From contig JALZUD010000055.1 of NCBI GenBank assembly GCA_023301725.1, positions 39,255 to 103,254 on the forward strand: DNA of 64,000 bases. The letters are read 5' to 3'. Below are positions 36,034-44,482 of this stretch, piece by piece (within the stretch, counting starts at the first letter, position 1; the number at the start of each line of letters is the position of its first letter). The notes beneath the pieces were generated by a model. That model did no database searches, was not told where the DNA came from, and saw only the letters and a program-made list of their open reading frames with translations. Source of the stretch: Granulosicoccus sp. (GTDB taxonomy: Bacteria; Pseudomonadota; Gammaproteobacteria; Granulosicoccales; Granulosicoccaceae). The position numbers were made by a program, and so were the translations under genes.

Positions 36034-38457
36034 ATGGCTCGAAAAAAGCGCGACGAATCGGTAGTTGTGGAATCAACCACCACAGATTCTGATTCCAACT
36101 CCAGCAATACGGGCACCGAGCTCGTACTACCGGATCAAAATCTCCCCAGTAAGCTATTACTGCTTCCCATATTTGAGCGTCCTTTTTTCCCGGCGCAGGT
36201 GCAGCCTCTGGTCATTGATGAAGACCCATGGGAGGGCACATTCAAGCGACTGGCCAAGATGGACCATCACCTGCTGGGCCTATGCTACGCCGGTGAGAGC
36301 AATGATCAGGATAAAGCCGCTCCGGAAGATTTCGCTCAGATGGGTTGCGTGGTGCGTCTACACAACGTTGTGCGTGGAAATGGCAAGATTCAATTTATTG
36401 CCCAGGGTTTGCAACGTTTTCAAATTGAGGACTGGATAAGTGCCAAAGCCCCCTTTGCGGCTTCGGTAAGTTATCCGGCGGATCGCACGCGTAATACGCC
36501 AGAAATCAAAGCCTATGCCATGGCACTTATCCAGGCGATAAAGGAGCTGATCCCACTCAATCCGCTCTACAACGAAGAACTGAAGAATTTCCTCAATCAC
36601 TTCAATCTTAACGACCCTTCACCGCTGGCCGACTTTGCCGCAGCCATTACCACAGCTCTCGGGCCAGACTTACAGGAGATTCTCGACACCGTCGATTTAC
36701 AGAACCGCATGGAACGCGTTCTGGTCATGCTGCACAAAGAACTGGAAGTTGCACGACTGCAAGCTGAGATCCGTTCCGAAGTTGAACAAAAAATGTCCAA
36801 ACATCAACGAGAGTTCTTTCTGCGCGAAGAGCTCAAAGTCATTCAGCGTGAACTGGGCATTGCCAAAGATGATCGAACAGCTGACATCGATGAGTTCAAA
36901 TCACGCATGGCTAAGCGCCTGCCACCGGAACACGTCGAAAAGCGATTTAATGACGAAATTACAAAAATGTCGATTCTGGAGACTGGCTCTCCAGAGTATG
37001 GCGTAACCAGAAACTACGTGGACTGGCTTAGCGCCATGCCGTGGGGTATACACAGTCAGGACAAGCTCTCGCTACGATCAGCCAAGACAGTGCTCAACAG
37101 GGACCACGCTGGACTTGACGACATCAAGGAGCGGATTCTCGAGTTTCTGGCCATGGGATCGTTTCGTGGTGAGATCAGTGGTTCGATCATGTTGTTCGTA
37201 GGCCCGCCAGGCGTTGGCAAAACATCTATCGGAAAATCCATTGCCGAATGCTTAGGCCGAAAATTCTATCGATTTAGCGTCGGTGGAATGCGTGATGAGT
37301 CAGAGATTAAAGGACATAGACGAACCTATATTGGTGCCATGCCTGGCAAACTGATACAAGCATTGAAGGAAGTTGATGTGTCTAATCCGGTCATCATGCT
37401 CGACGAAATCGACAAAATGGGTAGCTCACATCAAGGGGATCCAGCATCAGCTATGTTGGAGGTTCTTGATCCAGAGCAGAACAGTGAATTTCTTGATCAC
37501 TATCTCGATTTGCGCGTTGATCTGTCTAAAGTCCTGTTTGTCTGCACGGCGAACCAGCTAGACACTATTCCCAGACCACTGCTCGATCGCATGGATGTTA
37601 TTCGACTTGGCGGTTATATCGCCAGCGAAAAACTGGATATTGCCAAGAAGCATTTATGGCCAAGATTGTTAGAGCGTAATAAGGTTAAGAACTCGCAAGT
37701 AAAAATATCTGATTCCGCTATAAAGGCACTGATCGAGGGTTACGCCAGAGAAGCAGGTGTGCGTAGTTTAGAAAAGCTCCTGCATCGCATATTAAGAAAA
37801 TCCGTTGTCAAACTCCTTGGCAAAACAAAATCAGTAAGCATCAGCGGCCGTAACCTAGTTGATTTTGTTGGCGAGCCTCCGTTTCGTCTTGAAAAACATC
37901 TTGGCGGCGTGGGTGTTATCACAGGACTTGCCTGGACAGCAATGGGTGGTGCCACACTACCTATAGAAGCCACACGAGTTCACGACAAAGATCGCGGCAT
38001 TACCATAACCGGGCAGCTTGGCAAAGTGATGAACGAGTCTGTTCAGATAGCACACAGCTACGTCACAACCAATGCTGAAAAATTTGGTGTAGATCCAGAG
38101 TGGTTCATGAAAAGCCATGTCCATATCCATGTGCCAGAGGGTGCAACACCCAAAGATGGCCCCAGTGCTGGCATCAGCATAACGAGTGCATTGCTATCCC
38201 TCGCATTAAACAAGAGTCCTAAAAATTCTTTTGCCATGACGGGAGAGATCACACTAACCGGTGAAGTACTGCCTATCGGTGGCGTGCGGGAAAAGCTGAT
38301 TGCCGCAAGACGCATCGGCATCAAGAACGTCATTTTGCCTGAAGCCAATAGGCGTGATGTTGAAGAACTACCAAAGCATATCGTGGCAGGTTTGAAAATC
38401 AGTCACGCTAGTCAATACACTGATGTCTTCCCTCTGCTGTTTGCAACGAAGCGCTAG
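36034..38457 (+). CDS. ATP-dependent Lon-family protease, second type
   Basis: An 807-residue AAA+ protease. A LAN substrate-binding domain (LLLLPIFERPFFPAQVQPL), a coiled coil (VEQKMSKHQREFFLREELKVI), Walker A GPPGVGKTSI, Walker B VIMLDEIDKMG, and the Ser-Lys dyad (Ser in PKDGPSAGIS near residue 708, Lys in VREKLIAARR) are all present. The FERPFFPAQVQPL N-terminus is that of the extra Lon paralogue in Pseudomonas (AsrA type), not the canonical PLRDVVVYP form. ATG 36034 is preferred to the TTG at 36001. The house-keeping lon is presumably elsewhere. Confidence 0.9.
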   Translation: MARKKRDESVVVESTTTDSDSNSSNTGTELVLPDQNLPSKLLLLPIFERPFFPAQVQPLVIDEDPWEGTFKRLAKMDHHLLGLCYAGESNDQDKAAPEDFAQMGCVVRLHNVVRGNGKIQFIAQGLQRFQIEDWISAKAPFAASVSYPADRTRNTPEIKAYAMALIQAIKELIPLNPLYNEELKNFLNHFNLNDPSPLADFAAAITTALGPDLQEILDTVDLQNRMERVLVMLHKELEVARLQAEIRSEVEQKMSKHQREFFLREELKVIQRELGIAKDDRTADIDEFKSRMAKRLPPEHVEKRFNDEITKMSILETGSPEYGVTRNYVDWLSAMPWGIHSQDKLSLRSAKTVLNRDHAGLDDIKERILEFLAMGSFRGEISGSIMLFVGPPGVGKTSIGKSIAECLGRKFYRFSVGGMRDESEIKGHRRTYIGAMPGKLIQALKEVDVSNPVIMLDEIDKMGSSHQGDPASAMLEVLDPEQNSEFLDHYLDLRVDLSKVLFVCTANQLDTIPRPLLDRMDVIRLGGYIASEKLDIAKKHLWPRLLERNKVKNSQVKISDSAIKALIEGYAREAGVRSLEKLLHRILRKSVVKLLGKTKSVSISGRNLVDFVGEPPFRLEKHLGGVGVITGLAWTAMGGATLPIEATRVHDKDRGITITGQLGKVMNESVQIAHSYVTTNAEKFGVDPEWFMKSHVHIHVPEGATPKDGPSAGISITSALLSLALNKSPKNSFAMTGEITLTGEVLPIGGVREKLIAARRIGIKNVILPEANRRDVEELPKHIVAGLKISHASQYTDVFPLLFATKR

Positions 38458-38492
38458 TTGGCAAGCGGCTGCTGGCGTAAGCTGGCTTAGGA

Positions 38493-39584
38493 CTAACGAC
38501 TGACCAAGGATGGTCGGTATGACAGAGCCAATCGCGCGACGATATCAGGAGTGGTATCGACAGCAATATCCTCGCTTATTGACAATTCTAACGAGTAAGA
38601 TTTGCCCGCCAGATAACGAAATCCAACCGCTAGATTAATCGCCGGATCACGTAGTTCTCGCAGCGCGCTGTTATAAAAAGCTGAATGAGCATCGAGCTGA
38701 GCGATCAAACGCCACTGATAGTTTATGACGAACTGAGTGCCCAAAGATCCATATACCGCTGCCCGCTTTTGATCAGGAAAATCTTCAGCCTCACCGAGAT
38801 ACAAGGCACCTATTGAGACAGCTCCATACCAGCGATTCCGCAAAGTCCTAATGCCCGATTGCCAGTCCGCAAAGAGATCAACCTCACCACTACCGCGTAA
38901 TTCGTCTGGATCACCGGTAGGCAACTTTATGCCTAGTCTAGCTATTGATTCGGCTTCGGTCGAATCCGCGGTGGCAAAACAACCTAGAGCACGTTGAACG
39001 GTTAGCTGCACGTCCCCAATACCGCTCTGAGGTGTGTCAATATTATGCGTTTCGCCATTAGCGTCTGAGTATTGAAATGTTAGCCGGTCGAAATCAGTTG
39101 CGTCACGGTTGGCATCGGGTGTACCAAAGAACTGATGAAAGTCATCTATTGCCCGATCGAAGATTCCACCGTCGTGGGCGATAAGCGGCACATTGACTTC
39201 CGCTTGCCAACACTCAGACAAACGTTGCTTATGCCTGATATTAAACAGCGAACTCTCGCCATCAATCTCTAGCGTTTCATCTTGTGCACTACCTCCAGCA
39301 AATTGATTGGAGTGCTCTAGACTAAATTGCCATTCGATATTTTGTACCACACGCGAAGCAGGTGCAGGCAGACCGAACACCGAATTGAAAACATGCTGGG
39401 AGTTGTGCTGAAAAAATACAGCATCGTCGGTTTGTTCTGCTAACGCCGAGCCGCAAGTGCAACCCAGCAAAAACAAAGCAGCCGGTAGTTTAGATCTCTC
39501 GCTCCAACTCGTTGCGCAATCGAGCGACACTGCGCTGCGCGTTAATCGACGCGGGGCTAATCTCAAGTACCTTTTCGAAAGCAT
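38493..39584 (-). CDS. DUF3187 family outer-membrane protein
   Basis: An exported protein of up to 363 residues, predicted beta-rich. A hydrophobic segment LPAALFLLGCTCGSALA forms the signal, and the mature part begins EQTDDAVFF. It continues with strands typical of DUF3187 (GIGDVQLTVQRALG, RLGIKLPTGDP, YGSLGTQFVINYQWRL, INLAVGFRYL). The function is unknown; it may be a porin-like barrel. The ATG at 39584 lies inside the upstream TPR gene, giving a 95-base overlap and a long n-region; a GTG at 39530 is a possible later start. Co-transcription with the TPR gene is likely. Confidence 0.78.
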   Translation of the reverse strand: MLSKRYLRLAPRRLTRSAVSLDCATSWSERSKLPAALFLLGCTCGSALAEQTDDAVFFQHNSQHVFNSVFGLPAPASRVVQNIEWQFSLEHSNQFAGGSAQDETLEIDGESSLFNIRHKQRLSECWQAEVNVPLIAHDGGIFDRAIDDFHQFFGTPDANRDATDFDRLTFQYSDANGETHNIDTPQSGIGDVQLTVQRALGCFATADSTEAESIARLGIKLPTGDPDELRGSGEVDLFADWQSGIRTLRNRWYGAVSIGALYLGEAEDFPDQKRAAVYGSLGTQFVINYQWRLIAQLDAHSAFYNSALRELRDPAINLAVGFRYLAGKSYSLELSISEDIAVDTTPDIVARLALSYRPSLVSR

Positions 39585-40044
39585 CTAACGCTGCATCCAA
39601 GTTCTGTTCACGCATAAAAATCAAGCCAAGCCCTGAAATCGCGCCAAAGTGCCTAGGCTCTAAAGCGATTGTTTCACGGATGTCGGCCACAGAGGCTGTA
39701 TTGTCACCCATCAAATAGTGAATTGTGGCCCGCTTGTTCCACGCTTCGGCGTAGTCGGGATAGTTATCTACTAGTTGATTAGCCAAGCTCAGTGCGACAG
39801 CAAGGTCTGCTCCAGCCATGGCTTTGCTAACCTGTTTCATTTGCGAATCAGAGGCCACGTCGGGGGCCTCTAACCAATACTGCCAAATCTGGCTTTCAAA
39901 ACGTGCGGCCGTCGCTGGAGTGGAACTAGCCTGAAGCTGCTCGAACAGCTCGGGCAACTGCTCTGCCGTCTGATCAGCAGTTGCGTAAGTGTTCCAAGAT
40001 GCTGCAAAAATCGATGTGAAAATGAGAATCGATAGTCTAGACAT
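39490..40044 (-). CDS. Exported TPR-repeat protein
   Basis: A 184-residue protein with a short signal (MSRLSILIFTSIFAASWNTYA) and two to three tetratricopeptide repeats in its C-terminal half (NYPDYAEAWNKRATIHYLMG, EPRHFGAISGLGLIFM, EKVLEISPASINAQRSV). It probably acts as a periplasmic scaffold. ATG 40044 gives a standard signal; ATG 40059 adds five residues. Its 3' end overlaps the start of the DUF3187 gene. The pairing of a small TPR protein with DUF3187 suggests a shared envelope task, which is inference. Confidence 0.78.
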   Translation of the reverse strand: MSRLSILIFTSIFAASWNTYATADQTAEQLPELFEQLQASSTPATAARFESQIWQYWLEAPDVASDSQMKQVSKAMAGADLAVALSLANQLVDNYPDYAEAWNKRATIHYLMGDNTASVADIRETIALEPRHFGAISGLGLIFMREQNLDAALDAFEKVLEISPASINAQRSVARLRNELEREI

Positions 40045-40220
40045 AATACTGGTTCCCATAGTTAACCGACAAATGTTATCCGACGATAGTCATACAGGAC
40101 AATTGCCGGAATGAATGCACACTCCACATTTTTACGTACATCAGCCAATGACAGTTCGTACCTCCATTGTTTCTTAGTCACCCACAAGGAATACTCGTGC
40201 GCAGCATTCCATCAAACTGT

Positions 40221-41168
40221 CTAATTAGTCGCCTTTAACGGCTCTTTGCTCAGAACAAGTTCTGCCAACACTTTTGCTTCTCTGTAACCCGGGAGTTGCT
40301 CGCCGCTGTCTGTATAAATCAGCGGTGTGCCACGCAAGCCCACTTGTTGTGCGAGCTCCACATGTTTTTCTATTGGGTTGTCGCATGTTAATTGTTCGAT
40401 AACCCCACCTGCCTTAGCATTGGTCATAGCTTGATGCGGGTCGTCTGCACACCATACGCTCTCCAGATCTCGATGCGCTTGTGTTCCCAATCCGGCTCTT
40501 GGGTACAGCAAATAACGCACTCTCACACCTGATTCAAGAATCTGATCCATTTCTTCGTGCAAAAGACGACAGTATCCGCAGCTTATGTCTGTAAAGACGG
40601 TTATCGACCGATCAGAGGGTTCGTCAGGCTCAAAAATCAACATATCCTTCTCATTTATAACGTCAATTAGCCCCATATGAATCAGCCCAAGAGCAGATTC
40701 TGTCAAATTGGCTCTATCCTCCACTCTTATAAGAGAGCCATCGATGATGTAGTCCGCTGATTCATTGACATATAAAATTCGACCCTCGTTCTGGATCTGA
40801 AACAAACCATCGACCGATGTTTCAACGATAGAACTAAAAGTAAACTGCGGTAATTGCGCACGAAGTTTTTCAATTATTTCCGCACCCTTAGCATCAGCGT
40901 CTGGAGATGCGTTTGCTGCCACGACAAGCTCCGGAGCGACACCAGCCTCATTAGTGGTGCTGGCCGTCGGCTGTGCATCAGCAGTGGCGTTAACAGCTGG
41001 TGGCTCCGACTGTATAACCACCGCCGTCTGCTCACCAGGCAATGTGGCAACTGGGTTGTCCGATTTAGAGTATTTGAAGAAACCGCCAATCGCCAGGAAG
41101 ACGACTGCTGCAATAACTAAAGTGTATGGACGTATAATTTTTGTCGTACTCATTGAGGAGTCGTTCAT
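40221..41168 (-). CDS. dsbC: DsbC/DsbG-type disulfide isomerase, membrane-anchored form
   Basis: A 315-residue periplasmic thiol-disulfide protein. The C-terminal thioredoxin domain has the active site FTDISCGYCRLLHEE (Cys near 196 and 199) and the cis-Pro loop LRGTPLIYTD. The N-terminal cystatin-like dimerisation domain is present (FSSIVETSVDGLFQIQ, ILYVNESADYIIDGSLI). A second Cys pair (VWCADDPH and LTCDNP) matches the structural disulfide of DsbC. Unusually, the hydrophobic N-terminal helix (VIAAVVFLAIGGFF) lacks an AxA site and is followed by a long Ala/Thr/Pro linker, suggesting an uncleaved anchor. Confidence 0.88.
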   Translation of the reverse strand: MNDSSMSTTKIIRPYTLVIAAVVFLAIGGFFKYSKSDNPVATLPGEQTAVVIQSEPPAVNATADAQPTASTTNEAGVAPELVVAANASPDADAKGAEIIEKLRAQLPQFTFSSIVETSVDGLFQIQNEGRILYVNESADYIIDGSLIRVEDRANLTESALGLIHMGLIDVINEKDMLIFEPDEPSDRSITVFTDISCGYCRLLHEEMDQILESGVRVRYLLYPRAGLGTQAHRDLESVWCADDPHQAMTNAKAGGVIEQLTCDNPIEKHVELAQQVGLRGTPLIYTDSGEQLPGYREAKVLAELVLSKEPLKATN

Positions 41169-41435
41169 GCTGTGCTATCCAATATAGGCTGATGATGCAG
41201 TATAAAGTTCAAATGTTGTTATGTGACCGTCTGATCCAACAAGTTACATCTTTAGGCGGCAATATGTAGATAACCTTGTTGTGCAGCAAGGTGTGTGCCG
41301 TCGAAATGCACACCAGATTTAGTCATTATCGAGCACGAGTTAAGTATATATTCGAGTAAAAAATTGGCCATTCTGACCCAGAAGCATAGACTACTAGCTC
41401 AGAGCACTCTGGGAGATAAACGTGAGTAAGAATGC

Positions 41436-42722
41436 ATGGATACATCCACCATCGACACAGATACAGACATGAATCAGCCAGCGAACGTCATAAACGATGC
41501 TGACCCGACTGCAATGACGATCAAGCAAGCTTCAGCGCTAATTCTGAAATGCCTACAGCCATTGTCAACGCACGAATCGCTACCCGTTATCGAAGCCTTG
41601 GGGCGGCACTCGGCCAAACAGATAGTGGCAACACAGGACGTGCCACCGTTCAGAGCTTCCGCAATGGATGGATTTGCATTGCGCGTCAGCGAGTGCTCTA
41701 AAGAGTTACGCATAGAGGGCAAATCACTTGCTGGGCATCCAGGTGAAAACTCACTTGCAGCATATACAGCTCAACCTGTCATGACAGGCGCAAAGGTGCC
41801 AGATGATGCAGATGCTGTTGTACAACAAGAAAATACTACCGTTATTGACGGTAAACTCAAAATAAATGAGATACCCATCAAAGAACAGCACATTAGGATG
41901 CCCGGTAGTGGCATCAAAGCAGGCTCAACCCTGCTCCTTCCCGGGGAACGAATAGGTCCAGCTGCAGTAGCGTTGCTTTGCGCAAATGGAGTTGGACAAG
42001 TACGCGTGCAAACACGCCTGAAAATCGCTGTTTTTTCAACAGGTGATGAGCTTGTGAACCCAGGCGATCCTTTGAGCGAAGGTCAGATCTACGATTCCAA
42101 TCGAGCATTATTGCTATCAATGCTGGACGACCAGTCAGTTGAGCTTATCGACCTTGGTATTGTGGCAGACACGGAGCTTGGTGTTAGTGAAGCATTTGAA
42201 GCCGCTCGCGATGCTGATCTCGTCATCTCCAGTGGAGGGGTTTCAGTGGGCGAGGCAGATTATGTCAAGAAAGTTGTATCGACCATGGGTAAAGTCAGTC
42301 TTTGGAAAGTGGCCATGAAACCTGGCCGACCACTAACCTTTGGTGAGCTGGGTGGTAACAGGTCATTTTTCGGGCTACCCGGCAATCCGGTTTCAGCCGC
42401 GATAACGTGCCTGTTGTTTGTAAAACCTGCCATAGAACACCTGTGCGGCTCTGCACATCGTGAGATACCTTCCCTGACATTGCCTTTGCGCGGAAAGCTG
42501 AACAAAAACCCGGGGCGCGTCGAATACCAGAGGGCAATACTTGAAAAAAATGCAAACAATGACTGGATAGCGACAACAACAGGATTGCAAGATTCACATG
42601 TTCTGATGTCATTGCAACAAGCCAATTGCTTGATTGAGCTTCCAACTAACAGCACAGGCGCTGAAGATGGGGAACTGGTTACGGTGATACCTTTTGAACA
42701 TTTTGGAAGAGGCCCACTGTAG
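41436..42722 (+). CDS. moeA: Molybdopterin molybdenumtransferase MoeA (copy 2)
   Basis: A 428-residue second MoeA. Catalytic motifs are intact: FRASAMDGFALR, AVFSTGDELVNPG, ISSGGVSVGEADYV and KPGRPLTFGELGG with FFGLPGNPVSAAI. The N-terminus has about 25 extra residues rich in Asp/Thr, and ATG codons at 41469 and 41514 are alternative starts. It is as long as the copy at 23358 but clearly divergent from it. It stands alone, with a 267-bp AT-rich gap upstream and a 32-bp palindromic terminator downstream. It may serve tungsten insertion or be under separate control. Confidence 0.95.
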   Translation: MDTSTIDTDTDMNQPANVINDADPTAMTIKQASALILKCLQPLSTHESLPVIEALGRHSAKQIVATQDVPPFRASAMDGFALRVSECSKELRIEGKSLAGHPGENSLAAYTAQPVMTGAKVPDDADAVVQQENTTVIDGKLKINEIPIKEQHIRMPGSGIKAGSTLLLPGERIGPAAVALLCANGVGQVRVQTRLKIAVFSTGDELVNPGDPLSEGQIYDSNRALLLSMLDDQSVELIDLGIVADTELGVSEAFEAARDADLVISSGGVSVGEADYVKKVVSTMGKVSLWKVAMKPGRPLTFGELGGNRSFFGLPGNPVSAAITCLLFVKPAIEHLCGSAHREIPSLTLPLRGKLNKNPGRVEYQRAILEKNANNDWIATTTGLQDSHVLMSLQQANCLIELPTNSTGAEDGELVTVIPFEHFGRGPL

Positions 42723-42852
42723 CTTTTTTAGCATGCATACCTACCCTTCGCCCCTAGCCCACTATCAAGAGCAATGCAACGCTTATGCATAGGGCTCTTA
42801 TCGGGCAATAGACTGTATAAGAGTGGCAGCGTGCCATTCGCTGCTCCAAAAA

Positions 42853-42884
42853 CGAAACAGGGTGGCAATTGCCACCCTGTTTCG
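42853..42884. terminator. 32-bp perfect palindromic terminator between moeA2 and the H1-like gene
   Basis: CGAAACAGGGTGGCAA is followed directly by its exact reverse complement. The palindrome lies between convergent genes (stops at 42722 and 42932). On the minus strand the stem is followed by a TTTTT run, giving a strong intrinsic terminator for the H1-like gene. Confidence 0.85.
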
Positions 42885-42931
42885 ACCATCTAATCGAGAT
42901 AAAATCCCGAATTATATTGGTGCTAAGAAGC

Positions 42932-43399
42932 CTACTTCTTGCTTTTAGCTTTCTTCTTGCCTTTAGCTTTCTTCTTGCCTTTAGCTTTTTTCTTACCGGC
43001 TGACTTTTTCTTGCCAGCGGCTTTTTTCTTACCAGCTGACTTTTTCTTGCCGCGAGCTTTCTTTTTACCAGCCGCTTTTTTCTTACCGCGAGCTTTCTTC
43101 TTGCCAGCGGCTTTCTTTTTGCCCCTTGCTTTCTTCTTGCCAGCGGCTTTCTTTTTGCCTCTTGCTTTCTTCTTAGAGGCTGCTTTTTTCTTACCGCTGG
43201 ACTTCTTCTTCGATGCGGCTTTTTTCTTGCCGCCAGCCTTTTTCTTTAGGGCTGCTTTTTTCTTGCCACCAGCCTTTTTCTTGGAGGCTGCTTTTTTCTT
43301 TCCAGACGCTTTCTTCTTTGTAGCGCGCTTCTTGGCGCTAGCCTTCTTTTTTCCAGCTTTGGCAGGTTTCGCTGCCGCTGGCTTGCTAATTCGAGCCAT
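42932..43399 (-). CDS. Histone H1-like lysine/alanine-rich repeat protein
   Basis: A 155-residue, extremely basic protein, probably a nucleoid or nucleic-acid-binding factor of the AlgP/Hc1 type. After MARISKPAAAKPAKAGKK it consists almost entirely of six-residue units KKKAxG (x = A, R, S or K), giving the low-complexity tail of bacterial H1-like proteins. In DNA the units recur every 18 bases, and the opposite strand is also open for most of the length, which is an artefact of the repeat. It is monocistronic, with a strong terminator 47 bases after the stop. Tandem direct repeats lie 80-110 bases upstream. Confidence 0.85.
   Translation of the reverse strand: MARISKPAAAKPAKAGKKKASAKKRATKKKASGKKKAASKKKAGGKKKAALKKKAGGKKKAASKKKSSGKKKAASKKKARGKKKAAGKKKARGKKKAAGKKKARGKKKAAGKKKARGKKKSAGKKKAAGKKKSAGKKKAKGKKKAKGKKKAKSKK
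42939..43340 (-). repeat. 18-bp tandem repeats encoding KKKAxG
   Basis: Degenerate 18-bp units such as CTTCTTGCCAGCGGCTTT recur through most of the H1-like gene. Unit identity is higher in the 3' half, where AAG and RG units alternate. Slippage or recombination between units could change repeat number. Confidence 0.8.
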
Positions 43400-43932
43400 G
43401 CGTGTAACTCCAGACTTTGACTAATACACAAAAGAACAGGAGCCAACACACCAGACTCCCAGACATACATACTGGCCCGTTATCGATTAACACCGTTATC
43501 AATTAACAGATTAATACCAAAGATGGCCAGAAAATCCAATTACTTCAATACAAACTTCCTTGTACATCTTTAATCACTCCAAACATTTGCCAGATGACAA
43601 ACGTTCGGTCTTCATTTGATGAGTCATTCAGCGAGCGAACCAACCAAGCCAAACTGAATTAACAAACCAACACTTCCTTCAACATTCAAAAAATAAAATA
43701 AGACGTACGCCAGATGACACGAAGTATGAGCTGTTGATCGAGCTCTGCGTTCGTTAACATCTAACTGAACAACACCCCACACTATGCAATAACAATGCAC
43801 ACTTACCTGATTGCGCAGTTGTATTTTCCACATAGTACAAAAAAATTCAACCGCAAGTTGTAAATAAGATAAAAAACTTATCACCCAACTATAGACAATT
43901 TATAAATTTTTGTTCTTTTAGGACAACTGATC
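43400..43932. other. 533-bp AT-rich gap without a gene, H1-like to RDD
   Basis: No convincing open frame is seen on either strand. The left part holds the tandem 15-bp repeats at 43478-43508. The right part, next to the RDD gene, is very AT-rich (CTTATCACCCAACTATAGACAATTTATAAA-like, quoted loosely) and probably holds its promoter. No tRNA or clear hairpin was seen. Confidence 0.6.
43478..43508. promoter_or_regulatory. Two direct repeats CGTTATCRATTAACA upstream of the H1-like gene
   Basis: CGTTATCGATTAACA (43478-43492) and CGTTATCAATTAACA (43494-43508) differ at one base and are spaced 16 bp start to start. Each contains imperfect dyad GTTA-N5-TAAC. The spacing and position at 80-110 bases before the H1-like start suggest paired protein-binding sites. 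Confidence 0.4.
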
Positions 43933-44001
43933 ATGCTTAAAAAAGCATATGTCCGCACAACGTTTAACTACGTATATAGGAAAAAACTCACTTTACACAT
44001 C

Positions 44002-44412
44002 ATGCATAAAGAGCCATCTACCCTTAATTTTTTTCTTCGACGCATCGCAGCATTTGTCTACGACTGTTTGCTGCTCATTGCGCTGTTCTTTGTCGTCACG
44101 GGTGCACTCGTGCCATTAAATGATGGCGAAAGTATTCAACATTGGAGTTACTACGGGTTCTTGATCGTTGTGTCGTTTCTGTTCTTTGACTGGTTCTGGC
44201 GACACGGTGGGCAGACGTTGGGAATGCATGCGTGGCGTCTAAAGGTAACAAGCGACAATGGAGCAAATATCACCTTCAAACAAACCCTTCACCGGTTCAT
44301 TTGTGGGCTGGCAATGTTTGGAATAACCTTGTTGTTCATGTTTGGAAGCAAGAACAAACTGGCGCTACACGACAAGCTCAGCAGAACAAAAATTATTATA
44401 TATAACAAATAG
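44002..44412 (+). CDS. RDD-family membrane protein
   Basis: A 136-residue inner-membrane protein. The RDD core is visible: FFLRRIAAFVYDCLLLIALFF with the Arg-Asp pair (RR and D), a second helix FLIVVSFLFFDWFW, then GGQTLGMHAWRLKVTS. The third helix is followed by the family end LHDKLSRTKII. ATG 44002 is chosen because it places the RDD helix near the start; an ATG at 43933 adds 23 residues. RDD proteins are small transporters or anchors of mostly unknown role; one subgroup exports Na+. It is convergent with lptG. Confidence 0.85.
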   Translation: MHKEPSTLNFFLRRIAAFVYDCLLLIALFFVVTGALVPLNDGESIQHWSYYGFLIVVSFLFFDWFWRHGGQTLGMHAWRLKVTSDNGANITFKQTLHRFICGLAMFGITLLFMFGSKNKLALHDKLSRTKIIIYNK

Positions 44413-44482
44413 TTAGTGGAAATAGAAAGAGAAAATTCGCGACCTGAAAATTTTTACACCGTAGGTTTTCAACGTCGAGTTA

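Noticed and set aside
41169..41435. Molybdenum-cofactor riboswitch upstream of the second moeA
   Set aside because: Only a 6-bp hairpin (GTGTGC 41293-41298 with GCACAC 41308-41313) was found, without the multi-stem pattern of the Moco RNA.
42939..43424. Long plus-strand frame encoding a Phe/Leu/Pro-rich protein opposite the H1-like gene
   Set aside because: It is the mirror of the KKKAxG repeat; Lys codons read as Phe/Leu on the other strand. No start signals or family support.
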